Shown piece by piece: positions 11,395 to 25,655 of a stretch of DNA of 64,000 nucleotides. Both the position numbers and the translations under genes were made by a program. The first letter of the stretch is position 1. Each line of letters opens with the position of its first letter. Source of the stretch: Microcebus murinus (lineage: Eukaryota; Chordata; Mammalia; Primates; Cheirogaleidae). The notes beneath the pieces were generated by a model. That model ran no database searches. It saw nothing but the letters and a program-made list of their open reading frames with translations, and was not told where the DNA came from. The DNA is taken from the NCBI RefSeq assembly GCF_040939455.1, contig NC_134104.1, positions 139,102,501-139,166,500 on the forward strand, read 5' to 3'.

Positions 11395-11790
11395 CCTCAA
11401 TGAGCGCATTACACTGACCTTCTTGTAGTTCCCTGAACATTCAGGCACTCTGCCCTCCAGCCCTTTGCATACATTGTCCCCCATACCTAGAATGTTCTCA
11501 CAGATTCAGCTTCAACAGCCCTTCCCTGGGGGCCTTCCCCGCCCCCTCAATCTAAATCGTGCCCCTCATTGTTATCTCTTTTGGTGCATTGTTCTTCTCC
11601 TTCACTGCATGTGCCACAGTTTGTATTAGTAACTATATATTCGCATGTGTGTATGTGCGTTGCCATCTGTAGCCTCCGCTCATCTGTGATCTCCAGGGAG
11701 CAGAACAATGTTTGGTCCTTTTCCTGCCATTCTTCAGTACCCAGCTGAGTCTCATGCACATATTATATCCTCATTTCGATCCTGTTGAAT
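11395..11790 (+). mobile_element. L2 3' region
   Basis: 'ccctttgcatacattgtccc', 'cctagaatgttctcacagat', 'cttccctgggggccttcccc' and terminal 'gttgaataaatgaaccc' match the L2 3' portion in coding direction. Confidence 0.65.
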
Positions 11791-12369
11791 AAATGAACCC
11801 ACTGGAACAAGAAGAGCCCCTTAAAAGAAAAGAGTAAATGAATAAAAGTTCCAGAAGCTGGGACCCTTTCGGGAGAAGCAGGCAGAACATACCTGGTACT
11901 GGAAGGTAGACGAAGATGGGGAGTTGAAGGTGATCAATGAGCTGAGTTTACGTCACTGTTTTTCCTGAAAGCTATCCGATGACGCAGGCTTGGTTGGGCT
12001 GCTCATCAAACCCCCAGTGTGGCAGCACACGCACAACCCAGCATCTGGTCTGAGGTTTCCCCAAAAGCAAACCCTAAGGGAAGCATTAGGGTGCAAGTAG
12101 TTTTGGGGAGAGCTGATGGAAGGAGGCACAGCAAGGGGGTGGGGAAGTGAGTCTGGAAGCCAGCATGGGGAGTTCTAATGAGAGGGTCGTCATTGTGGGT
12201 CACTGGGGCTCAGGCCTGCCAGGAACCTTCTAGGAGATGTGGGGAGCCCATCTCAACGTTGCCCCGCAAAGGAGTGGGAGGAGGGTGGGTGCTTATTCAC
12301 CAGCTCCTCTCCAGCTCTGGTTGAGGGCAGCTGCTCTCAGAAGCGTTCACTCCCCGGTGCAAAGCCAGG
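11791..12369. other. Unassigned sequence
   Basis: No recognised repeat or gene. Overlapping open frames at 12237-12539 and 12239-12895 run into the hAT MITE that follows and are not supported as genes. Confidence 0.5.
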
Positions 12370-12377
12370 CATTAGTG

Positions 12378-12584
12378 CAAGGGTCCTCAAACTACAGCCC
12401 GTGGGCCCCATGTGGCCCACTGAGGACATTCATCCGGCCCGCCGCTGCCTGTCCTGCTTACCAGCCAACTCGTCCGGGGCCCACAGTGTGCATGTGTGGA
12501 AGGTGCACTGCACTCTCCAACGGCCCTCCAATGGTCTGAGGGACAGTGAACTGGCCCCCTGTTTAAAAAGTTTGAGGACCCCTG
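12378..12584 (+). mobile_element. hAT-type MITE, copy 1
   Basis: A 207-bp non-autonomous DNA transposon. Terminal inverted repeats of 16 bp (caagggtcctcaaact at the left; the right end gives the same with one change) bracket a GC-rich middle. It is flanked by a perfect 8-bp duplication, cattagtg (12370-12377 and 12585-12592), the size made by hAT transposases. It encodes nothing; a trans-acting hAT transposase must have moved it. A second copy is at 40952-41135. I do not recognise this family from human DNA, so I infer it is specific to a lineage that includes this species. Confidence 0.9.
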
Positions 12585-12592
12585 CATTAGTG

Positions 12593-13234
12593 TGCTCCTG
12601 CAGCCTGAGCACCCCGCAGGCAAGAGACACAGCAGGTCACTGGAGTTCACAGGACCTGTGTACAGGCATGCACACGGGAGAGACGTGGAGACACGGCAGG
12701 CTGCTGACAGAGCTTACTTACTACACACAAACATGCGCACACCCACACACACACGTACAGAAAAGGTGCAAAGGCACCACGAGAGGGAAGGACTGGCCTT
12801 GTACCATGGTCGTGAACCGAACTCATTTACATAGACACCCAGATGATTTGAAATTTAAAAGAAAGAAATGGTTCTTTTTATTAAGAGGGCAGTGAGGATT
12901 TTGCAAAAGCATGTTAGCCTCCAAGAACACTGGAAGGTAAAATGAAAAATCTACAATCACGGTGACAGGGCTGGTCCAGTACCAAGTGGCACAGGAGGAG
13001 CTGAGGAGAAAAGCAGGGAAAGCGATGGAGCGCAGCTACTTGGGAAGAAGCAACGGAGAGAACTGCATCTGATTTGAGCCCCTGAGTGCTGAGCACATGC
13101 TGACCAGGCTTGGCAGAGGCACCAGAGCACTGGTGTGATGGGACGCCGGGAGGCAGGACTGTGGAATAGATGGCATCCCAGAATCCCTTGCAAAACAATC
13201 TATAATTACATGCCCAAGACTGCCAGTTGCAAGA
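12593..13234. other. Unassigned sequence with short CA-rich tract
   Basis: Contains a short (CA)n-like tract near 12723-12755. The 168- and 128-codon antisense frames at 12914-13422 overlap in different frames and show no known domain. Confidence 0.45.
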
Positions 13235-15790
<2,556 letters not shown>

Positions 15791-16584
15791 TTGAGAAGCT
15801 GGAGACTGAGGCTTTGCACCGTATAGCACAGTAGACCTTCCAAAAAGCAACTGTCATTCATGGCTCCCAAAACTCCCCATCACTGCACCCTGGTTCCCCT
15901 GCCTTTTCCTTTTCCCCTTTCCCTACCCAACTCTCCTCACACCCGCTGGTGGTCCTCCTCTTCCTCAGCAACCCCTCTCAGTCTCATCCTTTTCCTCTTA
16001 AGTAATTTGACCTGTTTTCACATTCCATTCCTCTCCTTTCCAGCATGTTCCCTGGTCACAGCAGAAGGCTGAGCAACCAAGGCTCTTAACTGCCTAGAAT
16101 GGAGCAGGGAGATGAAGGAGAAAGAGAGAGAGAGAAAGCAGGAAGGGGGGAAGCAGAGAACTGGAAATGCCTACCCCCAACATTTTAACTACTCCACGAG
16201 GGTTTAATAACACTTTCATACGTGATAGGTATTAATTTTTAATAGCTTTGCAAATAGCAAGCACTGTAATAGCCACAACTGTAATAAGGCAGTCAATAGA
16301 AAATAATAATCATGTGCGTAGAAAGTTCAAAACTCATGCACCAAGATGTGCATAAACTATAACTTAATTTCTTCTATGATTAAACTGTGTGGTCATTCTA
16401 TTCAGTTTTCAGTTTTTTCTCAGGCCTCAAATTTTATATCTTCTCTTTTATCTTTCTTTGCAAAATTGCAAACAGTATCTAAAAAATCTCCCATCCCTAG
16501 AGTATGTGCCATCTGGAGGTTAATTATTTCCAGTGAGTGAGAATCACCACATTCCAAAACTCCACACACTCTTTCGCTTGTCAC
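15791..16584. other. Unassigned sequence
   Basis: C/T-rich segment at 15880-16050 and a GA-rich run (agagagagag) near 16110. No repeat family or gene named. Confidence 0.45.
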
Positions 16585-17040
16585 TGTATCAGTCAGGGTT
16601 TGCTTGGTTATTCTGTGGTAAGAAATAATGTCAAAATATCTGTGGCTTCAAACAGTAAAGTTTCTTTTTCACACATAATTGCTCAATGTGGGCTGGCCAG
16701 GGCTTTGCACGTTGTAATTATTCAGGAGCCCAGGTGGACAGAGCTGCCATTTCGACTCTCATTTCCACGATCATAGAGGCAGGGGAACGTGAACTTGGCA
16801 GCTCAGGCTCTGGCTCTTAAAGCTTCTGCCCAGAAGTGACACATGTCACGTCCACCCACTACACTGGCCAAAGCAAATCACATGGATGGCATGCCCGAAT
16901 ACAACAGACCAGGAACGTATGCCGGTCCCAGAGAGGAGGCACTGAAGGTTTCAGAGTAGCAATACAGTCTACCAAAATCTCTTTAATTCCTCAGGCCACA
17001 GCAGGTGAAAAGCCAGACTGAGTTCTGCAAGGGAACATTG
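16585..17040 (-). mobile_element. MaLR/ERVL-type LTR, inverted
   Basis: 'actgtatcagtcagggtttg' at the edge, 'gcccagaagtgacacatgtc' and 'ggccaaagcaaatcacatgg' are typical of inverted MLT1-like LTRs. Subfamily and right boundary are uncertain. Confidence 0.55.
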
Positions 17041-18270
17041 CTAAGCAGCCCACCAAAGAGTGAACCCAGGACCCTGGCTACATTTGCTCTTGGATTTTCA
17101 ACCAGGTGGAAGTGAGGAGGGATACTTGTTCCAGCTGGAAACTTATGACCTCTTCAGAAGGAAGTGAGAGAATGGCAAATATGTGAGAAGAGTTTGATAT
17201 TTCAGGCAAAACTCAAACAAATGCTTTATTTTGTTATGAAAAAGACCACATTTGGGGAGGAAGAAAGAAGCAAATGAACACATTGTGTCTCTACATATCT
17301 CAAACTTTCCAAATATAAATGAGTGGGCCAAGACTAAATATCTCTAAGATGTCCTGACTGCAGATGCACAAGTATCCATACTCATGTTATTCATTTAGTC
17401 TAATCAAATTATAAAAATTATTATGGCCCCACAAGTTTAGCTGTTTATTTTAAAACTCTAATCTACTGACATTGACCCATTCCAATTGTCACTATTCTGT
17501 TCAAAATTAATTTTCAATAAACCATCTCCCCCAACCTTCCATTTTGAAACTTCATCTACTCTGTTCATTGCTCTCTGGGTTTACATATACTTTATTCTGT
17601 GTCTATGTATTGTGTTCTCAGGTTCTTATATTCTTATAAGAATCTTATATTCTTAAATTATGTCTATGTATTGTGTTCTCAGATTCTTTGTTACATGCTT
17701 GCACATAAAATAATTTGCTTTTCTCCTAATCGAGTTTATTGCATTAAATGTGTGTGCATGTATCCACACAGAGATATAGAAAGGTAAAGAGAGAAAGAGA
17801 GTAGGAGATAGGTAAATGCAAGTTAAATAAATGTTTATATCCTTATATCCTTTTGACCACAAGTGGAAACCCAGGTTCAAACTCAATTAAATAATGAGGA
17901 AATTTATCATAATAATATATAACTATATACTTATTATAATCATATATGATAGCTAATCATAACTCTGTAACTATGTAGACCTTTAATGTCTATTAAACTC
18001 TGTAACTATATAGACCTTTATACAGTCCAGAGGTAGGATAAGCTTCAAAGTCAGTAGTAATCAGAGGTGCAAGAACGTCCTTAGGATTGCAGATGCTTTC
18101 CCTCTGTGCACTCTGTCTTTCTTCACTTGGCACCATCCTTGGGCTAACACGAGAAGATAGCTGCCTTCTCTTCTTATAACTAGATAAGGATCTGGGAAAT
18201 GGGGACATTGTCCCAGGAAAATCTCTATCACATTTCCCCTCACACTTCACTGGCCATAGTCATCCATCGT
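17041..18270. other. Unassigned AT-rich sequence
   Basis: AT-rich DNA with two small tandem duplications: a ~27-bp unit (tgtctatgtattgtgttctc...) at 17600 and 17661, and a 35-bp unit (aactctgtaactat(g/a)tagac...) at 17961 and 17996. No gene or repeat family recognised otherwise. Confidence 0.55.
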
Positions 18271-18272
18271 GA

Positions 18273-18618
18273 ATCTTTCTAAGGCCACAGGTATGTTTCC
18301 TTACTGTTCAGTTCTACTTTGCCTAGATTTCACAAGCACTGGTGCATAAAATCATTAATATTTAAACAAGTGATTTTCAACTCTGGTTTCAATGCCATCT
18401 TTGGGCTGGGATGCAATAGCCAATGCTTCCGCTAAGTAAAATAATTCACTATATTCACAGTATGCTCTAGAAAAGAAGTCTTTTCTTCTCCACATGTGGG
18501 GCATAGGGAATGTTTTACTCCAGAGTAGGGAGCAATCACGTTTACTAACTCCTTTAGGAACACACCTTCATTTTGGTAAGAACAATTTGTAGAGCATTAC
18601 AGAGTCAACTGCCTTTTG
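18273..18618 (+). repeat. Direct segmental duplication, copy A
   Basis: Starts atctttctaaggccacagg and ends at ...caactgccttttg. It is repeated in the same orientation at 19352-19698 with about 13 differences, roughly 96% identity by eye. Not an LTR: there are no TG...CA ends, and the space between the copies holds MIR sequence. It carries no recognised gene. Confidence 0.92.
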
Positions 18619-18699
18619 GGCAAAGGTGAGGGAATGACCCACGTCAGCTTGGCACGGATGTGGACATCCTACTGCAATGTCCACCACAATGTGCAACTG

Positions 18700-18990
18700 G
18701 GAATGAGACTCTACTTCAAATCGCTTTCCTTCTCTGTGTCTCAGTTTCCTCATCTGTAAAACAAGGGGCCAAACCGGATGCTTTCTAAGTTTCATTCTGC
18801 TTCTACCATTCAATGACTCATGAGTCTTTAAGAGAAAGAATGTGAGGTCCAAATACCATAATCTCTCTAACCTTCAAATTTGCCATCTGTAAAGTGGGGG
18901 AATAATAGGTCACAGGGTTGTTGGGAGGATCGATTGAAGTAATGAAATAATTGAAGTATCAAGCACAATGCTAGCACATTGTAGCACTCA
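18700..18990 (+). mobile_element. Two MIR SINE fragments
   Basis: The first (18700-18780) has 'tctcagtttcctcatctgta'. The second (18862-18990) has 'gccatctgtaaagtggggga', 'tcacagggttgttgggagga' and 'gcacattgtagcactcaatg'. They lie between the two duplicated blocks. Confidence 0.75.
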
Positions 18991-19119
18991 ATGAATGATA
19001 TAATAGGGATGTTTATTATTTTATTTGTTATGCAGAGAAAATGATATTCCTAAGAAAACTCAAGAACTAATAGGGAACAAGGTGTTGCTTTTTTCAAAGA
19101 AAAGCAAATAACCTCTCTG

Positions 19120-19168
19120 AGGTTGTTTTGTTTTGTTCCATTTTGCTTTGTTCTGTTTTGCTTTGTAT
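19120..19168 (+). repeat. (TTTTG)n-like simple repeat
   Basis: Irregular run of ttttg/tttgc units, consistent with a decayed A-rich tail on the opposite strand or a simple repeat. Confidence 0.6.
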
Positions 19169-19351
19169 TAGTCCTTTAACTTAATTCTTTTAAAACCATC
19201 TTTTGAACTGAAAATAGCTTCATGATTTTCAGGACGTATTTCCAGAAGGGAAAATCCATTAGGATAGCTATGTCCTTGTTGCCATTAACTGTTATTTGCA
19301 TTCAAAGAAGAAAACATGCCATTTAAATTCCAGATGCTGAGTATATAATTT

Positions 19352-19698
19352 ATCTTTCTAAGGCCACAGGTATGTTTCCTTACTGTTCAGTTCTACTTTT
19401 GCCTATATTTCACAAAGCACTGGTGCATAAAATTGGTAATATTTAAACAAGTGATTTTCAACTCTGTTTTCAATGCCATCTTTGGGCTGGAATGTAATAG
19501 CCAATGCTTCCGCTAAGTAAAATAATTCACTATATTCACAGTATGCTCTAGAAAAGAAGTCTTTTCTTCTCCACATGTGGGGCATAGGGAATGTTTTACT
19601 CCAGAGTAGGGAGCAATCATGTTTATTAACTCCTTTAGGAACACACCTTCATTTTGGTAAGAACAATTTGTAGAGCATTACAGACTCAACTCCTTTTG
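19352..19698 (+). repeat. Direct segmental duplication, copy B
   Basis: Second copy of the 18273-18618 block, offset by 1079-1081 bp. Differences include single-base insertions near 19400 and the change tcatt to ttggt near 19433. The low divergence points to an event much younger than the surrounding MIR and L2 DNA. Confidence 0.92.
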
Positions 19699-20084
19699 AA
19701 AAGTACTATCACAAATACAAATGTCAAATCATTTCGGATTGACCTGAAATAAAATTAATAAACCACTTCACTGATTGAAAGATACTTAACTCATTTAGGC
19801 TGTGAAAACTTTAGTGAATTTAAAAAGCAGGAAACTGAGTCTTTTCTGTCAGAAGATTCTATGATCACCTTCCTCAACCCCAGTGGATTTAAATAATTCA
19901 AAATGATTCATGTCAGAATTTCATGGTGAGTGCAGAATGGTACACATCCTAAGTATGAGGGGATTCTAAGTGTGAGTTTAGAGAAAAGGTATTTGCTAAT
20001 GGCTGGGGTCACAAATATAGTTTCCAAACGACCTGCCAGGTGGTTATCTTTCTTGAGAACTGAAACCAGCAAACTTTTCTGACC
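19699..20084. other. Unassigned sequence
   Basis: Nothing recognised. Confidence 0.5.
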
Positions 20085-20590
20085 TTGTGCTAACCAGTTC
20101 TGGGACCAAACATTCCTTCTGTTTCCTTATCAACTTCATTGAGGAATATTTATACACAAATATATATTTTTTCCCTCAGGGCTAAACAATACTGGGATTA
20201 GGCAAACAATAATTTAGCCACTTGATCCAGGAAACATTTGTACCTAAGAGATAAGACTATGAAAAAGTGAAACAGTTTACTCTTGAAAACTAACAGTCAG
20301 CTCATAAATATACACACCTCAAGACCCTCACCTCTATGTTGCATAAAATATTATGTCATAAACTCTGCCCAATACCAAATTCCTTCTTTGTCTTGAAAGA
20401 CTCACCTTAGAATCATCCATCCCAGGTTCTAAACACAATCAATATCCTCCCTAACTTCCCCCTTCTAAGGTTTTACTAAGACTCTGTCAAGGCCGTGTTC
20501 TCCCTGAGTGCAGTAAGTCTAATAAACTTCGCTTTGCTTGATCAACAGGCTTTTCTTTTTAGGACATTGACCACTAACAATCCTTTCCTA
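20085..20590 (+). mobile_element. Possible ERV LTR
   Basis: The 3' part has an LTR-like architecture: 'tgagtgcagtaagtctaata' and then AATAAA at about 20518-20525, 'cttcgctttgcttgatcaac' downstream. No flanking viral genes are seen and neither end is certain. It could also be unrelated unique sequence. Confidence 0.35.
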
Positions 20591-21490
20591 CAGAAAAATC
20601 TCCCTCACAAGATACCACAGAACAGGATAAAGTATTTCTCATCCTTCTCCCCAATAAATCCCCATTTCCTGGTCAATCATAATTAACAAATAGTTCTTGT
20701 TTTCTACATACGGGGCTCTACATCAGAGATTGTGTCAAATACAGCACATGTCCCCATGGGCCTGCAGAGTAGCCTTGGAGACAGACAAGAGGCCTGGGAG
20801 ACAGAAGCTGCTAGAACAACCTGCTTACACGCCCCGCCCCCCCCCCACCAAAGGCTGCCAAAATATCCCCGCTCAGCTCTGCTCCAAGCCCCTCTACTGA
20901 AACCAAAGCACGACTGTTTATAATCCATGAATATATTTGATGAGTTTACTTCCCATTTAAACTGCAGGAGACAATAAAAGATGTTTGAAAGAAAATCCAA
21001 TTAAGTATTCAAAGGATTACAAGGGCCAGGAGAGACCCAAATAGCTATTCCTTTGTCACTAACCTTGGTCTTTCCTTCTTGCCATTTAAATTCTGTCCAA
21101 TCACATGCAAAAGCTATTTATTCACTTGGATGCTTATTTTCTCAAATGCCAAGGCAGCATCAAAGACTTTCCATGTGGCACGAAGAGATCCTTTTGAATA
21201 TAACTTCTGTATTTTTTTCTGAGAAAGCAACCAACAATTAAAAATCTCCACAATTTCATGGGTGTGAAATACAAAATGTCAAAAGCACGTCCAGAGACAC
21301 TTCCAGACTCCCTGCTCCTCCAAGCCTGTAACTGAAAGGACAAAGCAACTTAGTAAAACCAAACACAGCAGCAGAGTGTGAAAACCCATCCCACCCAGTG
21401 CTGCTCCCCAAGGCACCACCCACCATCACCACCTGGTTTTAGGTGCCTTCCTCCTATTGCCTCACCTTTGTTGCTTTGTACTATTTAGCA
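20591..21490. other. Unassigned sequence
   Basis: A poly(C) run (cgccccgcccccccccc) near 20831-20848 is the only notable feature. Small open frames on both strands overlap each other. Confidence 0.5.
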
Positions 21491-21494
21491 CTTA

Positions 21495-21640
21495 GATTTG
21501 GAGACAACCCCTTGGATTTGAATTCTTGGCCTAGCCCTGCCACTTACCAACAACATGAATTTGGACAGATTGTGTAACTCCTCTTTGCTTCAGTTTCCTC
21601 CTCTATAATAATGTGGCTACTAATACTGATTACTTCATAC
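21495..21640 (+). mobile_element. MIR SINE
   Basis: 'ggatttgaattcttggccta', 'ctgccacttaccaacaacat', 'cttcagtttcctcctctata' in the right order. Confidence 0.75.
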
Positions 21641-21689
21641 ATTATTATTAACAATAATTTAATAATGCATGTACAGTGTTTATGCTAGT

Positions 21690-22040
21690 CAAAATGTGCT
21701 CACTTATGCTTCAGTAATAAATAACCCCCAAATCTCAATGGTTTACCCCAGCAAAAGTTCGTATGTCTTATTCATGCTACATGTCCAGTTTGGAGCATTA
21801 GAGTCTAAATTCATGCTTACACCATGAGAAAAGAACATGGCAAAAGTCACATGGTTTTTAAAGATTTCACCTGGAAGTGACTCATATCAGTTTCACTCAC
21901 TAACGTTTTATTGGTCAAAGCAAGTTACATAGCTAGAACTACTTTCATAGGGGGTGAAGAAATATGATCCTGTCTCTGGAACGATAGAAAAACTACCATG
22001 TTTTTGAATAGTCCTAATGGCCACCAAGGCATCAGAACAT
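21690..22040 (-). mobile_element. MaLR/ERVL-type LTR, inverted
   Basis: 'ttcagtaataaataaccccc' with 'ctcaatggtttaccccagca', then 'cacctggaagtgactcatat' and 'tattggtcaaagcaagttac'. Same general family as the piece at 16585-17040. Confidence 0.5.
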
Positions 22041-22990
22041 AAGGGTTAATTGTTATTATTATTGTTGTTGTTATTACCAACAACATTATTAGGGAATGTC
22101 AGAGCTAGAAAGGACCATGGGAGTTCCATTGCATCCCATTTTTTTATTCACTCAATATTTATATTCATAATTATTCCATATTTATTTAGGGCTATTATAT
22201 AATAAGCAATTTGTCTGGTCTTTGTCCTAGGTTCCTAGGAGCTACTGAACCCTTGCAATTTCTCAAGTGATAGACGTGTGTTTGCTATTCAAAGTGGGCC
22301 CCTAGATAGTTTCCGGACAGGGAATGACAATCCAGAAAGACCATCCATGTGATTGGCAGCATGGGATTTTGAGCCACATGAAATCAGCCTCCCTAACCTT
22401 TGGGGAGAGGAGGGGGACTGGAGATTGAGTCCAAATTCACGGGCAATCATTCAATCACACTTAGTAATGAGACTTTAATTAAAAATTCTGGACTCAAAGC
22501 TCAGGTAATCTTTTCTGGTTGCTAAATACATCACCAGGTCCTGAGGGTGACCATTCTGATTCAACAGGGAGATCACATGCAAGCTCTGTGTTTGGGACAC
22601 TCCCAGATTTGGCTGTATGGGTCTCTTCTTTTGAATGGTCCTGATTTGTATCCTTTATAATAAAACTATAATCATAAGTGTTGCATTCTCCTGAATTTTA
22701 TTAGTCATTCCAGCAAATTGTCAAACATGAGGATATAGTAGGAACCCCCAAGTTTGTAGCCAGCTGGTCAGGAACATGGGTGGTCAGGGAACCCTGAGTT
22801 GTGGTTAATGTTGAAGTGAGAGCAGTTTTGTTAGAGATTGTGCCCTTAACTTGTGAAGTCTATGCTAACTCCAGGTACTTAGCATCAGAATTGCATTGCA
22901 AGGGCCTAATACACACCATGCATTAAAGATATAGAGGTTCATAAAATAAGTACAGCTTCTGCTTCCATAGACCTTATAGTCAAGAGGAGG
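22041..22990. other. Unassigned sequence with short ATT/GTT repeat
   Basis: A short (ATT)n/(GTT)n run lies at 22053-22082. Otherwise nothing recognised. Confidence 0.5.
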
Positions 22991-22994
22991 GGAC

Positions 22995-23690
22995 ATGTGT
23001 TAAAAACTAACATTTATCAAAAAGTCCCAAAACAACAAATGTTGGTATGAATGCAAAGAGATATGGACACTCATACATTGCTGGTGGGACTGCAAACTAG
23101 TACAACCTCTATGGAAAGTAATATTGAGATACCTCAAAGAATTAAAAGTAGAACTACTATTTGATCCAGCAATCCCATTACTGGGCATCTACCCAAAGGG
23201 AAAAAAGACATTCTATTAAAAAGACATCTGCACTCGAATGTTTATAGCAGCACAATTCAAATTGCAAAGGTGTGGAAACAACCCAAGTGCCTATCAATAC
23301 ATGAGTGGATTAATAAAATGTGATATATGTATACCATGGAGTTCTACTCAGCCACAAAAATATTATCCTGGATAGAGCTGGAGCCCATTCTACTAAGTGA
23401 AGTATCACAAGAATGGAAAAACAAGCACCACATGTACTCACCATCAAATTGGTATTAATTGTTCAATACTTATGTGCACATATAGTAGTAACATTCATCA
23501 GGTGTCTGGCAGCTGGGAGGGGGGAGGAGGGGATGGGTACATACACACCTAATGGGTGCAGTGTGCACCATCTGGGGGATGGACACACTTGAAGCTCTGA
23601 CTCAGCCGGGGCAAAGGCAATATATGTAACCTAAACATTTGTACCCCTAGAATATGCTGGAATAAAAAATTTTAAAAATAAATAAATAAA
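22995..23690 (+). mobile_element. L1, 5'-truncated: ORF2 C-terminus and 3'UTR
   Basis: Coding-strand landmarks of the L1 ORF2 end are legible: 'tgctggtgggactgcaaact', 'gatccagcaatcccattact', 'gaatgtttatagcagcacaa', 'atggagttctactcagccac'. A G-rich 3'UTR (gctgggaggggggaggaggg) follows, then 'gtacccctagaatatgctgg' and an A-rich tail of aaat/aaac units. The frame is broken by several stops. The 3'UTR type matches the younger inverted L1 at 44.9 kb. Confidence 0.9.
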
Positions 23691-23699
23691 AACAAACAA

Positions 23700-24284
23700 A
23701 CCAAAAAGACCTAATAGAAATCTCACTGTAAACTGAGTACTTTTAATGAAAAGAGGCAAGCATTGTGAGAAAGAATAGCTGGCTGTAACTAGTAGTCTTG
23801 GGACTAAATTTTGCCCAAAGATGTGATTTGTTTGACCTAAAATTATATTAGTCGCCAACCTTTAAAAATCAGGAGATTTGGCACAGAATTTTAGATTCCT
23901 GGCTTCTCTTGAGAAGTGTGAGATGTGGCAACTCAAGGTCTTCAAGTCCTCCCTGGCAGCCTCCCCCTTAGAGAAGCACGTATTCCCTGGTCACCAGAGC
24001 TCACGTCCAGCCACCTTCACTAATGTAGGCCACCTGCTGTCCACAGGCTTTTGAGCTGGTTGCCCTATTCTGAAGCAAGCTGTTCATTTTCAGAAAAAAA
24101 CCAAACTGGGAAACCGGGGCCCACAATGAGGCAGTGACTTGCACACATTTAAAGAGCTAGTATGTGATAAAGCTAAGAGCAGAATGCAGGTCCCTTACGG
24201 CCCAATCCAGAAGCTTCTTCCACCACACAAAGCCACAGTCCAGCCTACATTGGGTCCCCTCTCCCTCTTATAGGAACAGAAAAC
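23700..24284. other. Unassigned sequence
   Basis: Nothing recognised beyond the L1 tail at the left edge. Confidence 0.5.
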
Positions 24285-24465
24285 TTTCTTTTTTTATAAT
24301 TTCAAAATATTATGGGGGCACAAACGTTGAGGTCACATATATTGCCTTTGCACCACCTGGATCAGAGCTACAAGCGTGCCCACCCCCAGAGAGTGGGTAT
24401 GTACCACACCCATTAGGTGTGAATTTACTCACTCCCTTTTCTGTCCACCCCCAGCCTGAGCCATC
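24285..24465 (-). mobile_element. L1 3'UTR, short insertion
   Basis: 'caaaatattatgggggcaca', 'gaggtcacatatattgcctt', 'cagagctacaagcgtgccca', 'taccacacccattaggtgtg'. Inverted lemur L1 3'UTR without ORF2. Confidence 0.75.
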
Positions 24466-24551
24466 TCACAACGGGACTTCAGTCCTTTGCTGAGCATTCC
24501 CTACCTGAGTCTGCTGACCTTTGCCATGCCCCAAGTTATAGATCTTTTCTT

Positions 24552-24884
24552 ATTTTTTTTTTTTTTTTGAGACAGAGTCTCACTTTGTGGCCCAGGCTAG
24601 AGTGAGTGCTGTGGCGTCAGCCTAGCTCACAGCAACCTCAATCGCCCGGGCTCAAGCAATCCTACTGCCTCAGCCTCCTGAGTAGCTGGGACTACAGGCA
24701 TGCGCCACTATGCCCAGCTAATTTTTTCTATATATATTAGTTGGCCAATTAATTTCTTTCTATTTATAGTAGAGACAGGGTCTCGCTCTTACTCAGGCTG
24801 GTTTTGAACTTCTGACCTCGAGCAATCTGCCGCCTCGGCCTCTCAGAGTGCTAGGATTACAGGCGTGAGCCACTTCGCCCGGTT
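24552..24884 (-). mobile_element. Alu, lemur type
   Basis: T17 start, 'gcctagctcacagcaacctc', linker 'ttagttggccaattaatttc', end 'ggcgtgagccacttcgcccgg'. Full-length inverted dimer. Confidence 0.93.
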
Positions 24885-25456
24885 ACTTTCCTTCAATAAA
24901 CAACTAGAAAACTGGAAAAAAATATGGAACATAAGTATACTCAGATATTAGACAAAAGACAGTTCAAGACTATAATCTCTGGAAGAAAGGAAATAAATGA
25001 GGAATAATCTATGACTGCCTCATTTTTCCGCCCAGAGGCAATTTCTAAACTATAGTGCAGGGAGAAGGAGCTGAAATGGTTTTGCTGAGTTGATAAAGCA
25101 AATGTCAGAGTTTTGGAAGGTGGAAAAAGGTAGAATCTTCAGTGAAAAGTACCCAAAGAGGAAGCTACACAGAAAAGGAGCTCCAGAAAACACAAAGAAT
25201 TATCTTGAATCTTTGGCTGAGCACTAAGCCGGGCATGGAGTAGATAATCCCATGAGGCCAGACACAGAGGAATCTTTGAGAAAAGAAAAATAACTGGAGA
25301 GCAGAAAGATGACCAATCCTTAGATTCACATGGCACCAGGACTTCCTAGACTCACCAGTATCCAATGTGGAGAGACTTCACTGTATATACAAGGATTAAG
25401 CAGAAAACCCAGAGGAACTACCCGGCCTTAGCAGTGGGGTTAATTGAACCCTAGAG

Positions 25457-25651
25457 CAGTGGTTCTCAACCGGATGGTGATTGGGCAAAGTTTGCCCATA
25501 TTTTTGGCTGTCACAACTGGGGAGTTACTACTAGCAACTAGTGGATAGAGGTCAGAGATGCTGTTAAACATTCTACACTACACACACAGTTTCCCAAAGC
25601 AAAGAAGTATCTGGCCAAAAGGTAAATAATGTTGAGGTTAAGAAACCTCCA
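25457..25651 (+). mobile_element. MER5A-like hAT-Charlie MITE
   Basis: Opens cagtggttctcaaccgg and continues with 'ttggctgtcacaactgggga', 'gtggatagaggtcagagatg', 'ctgttaaacattctacacta', then 'gaggttaagaaacctc' at the end. The order matches MER5A. A 5'-truncated Alu inserted at its very last bases. Confidence 0.88.
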
Positions 25652-25655
25652 CTTA

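Noticed and set aside
12239..12895. 218-codon plus-strand frame
   Set aside because: Runs straight through the hAT MITE, whose insertion is proven by its duplication; no homology recognised.
18273..19698. Two direct repeats as LTRs of a short retroelement
   Set aside because: The blocks lack TG...CA ends, a primer-binding site and a polypurine tract, and the interior is MIR sequence.
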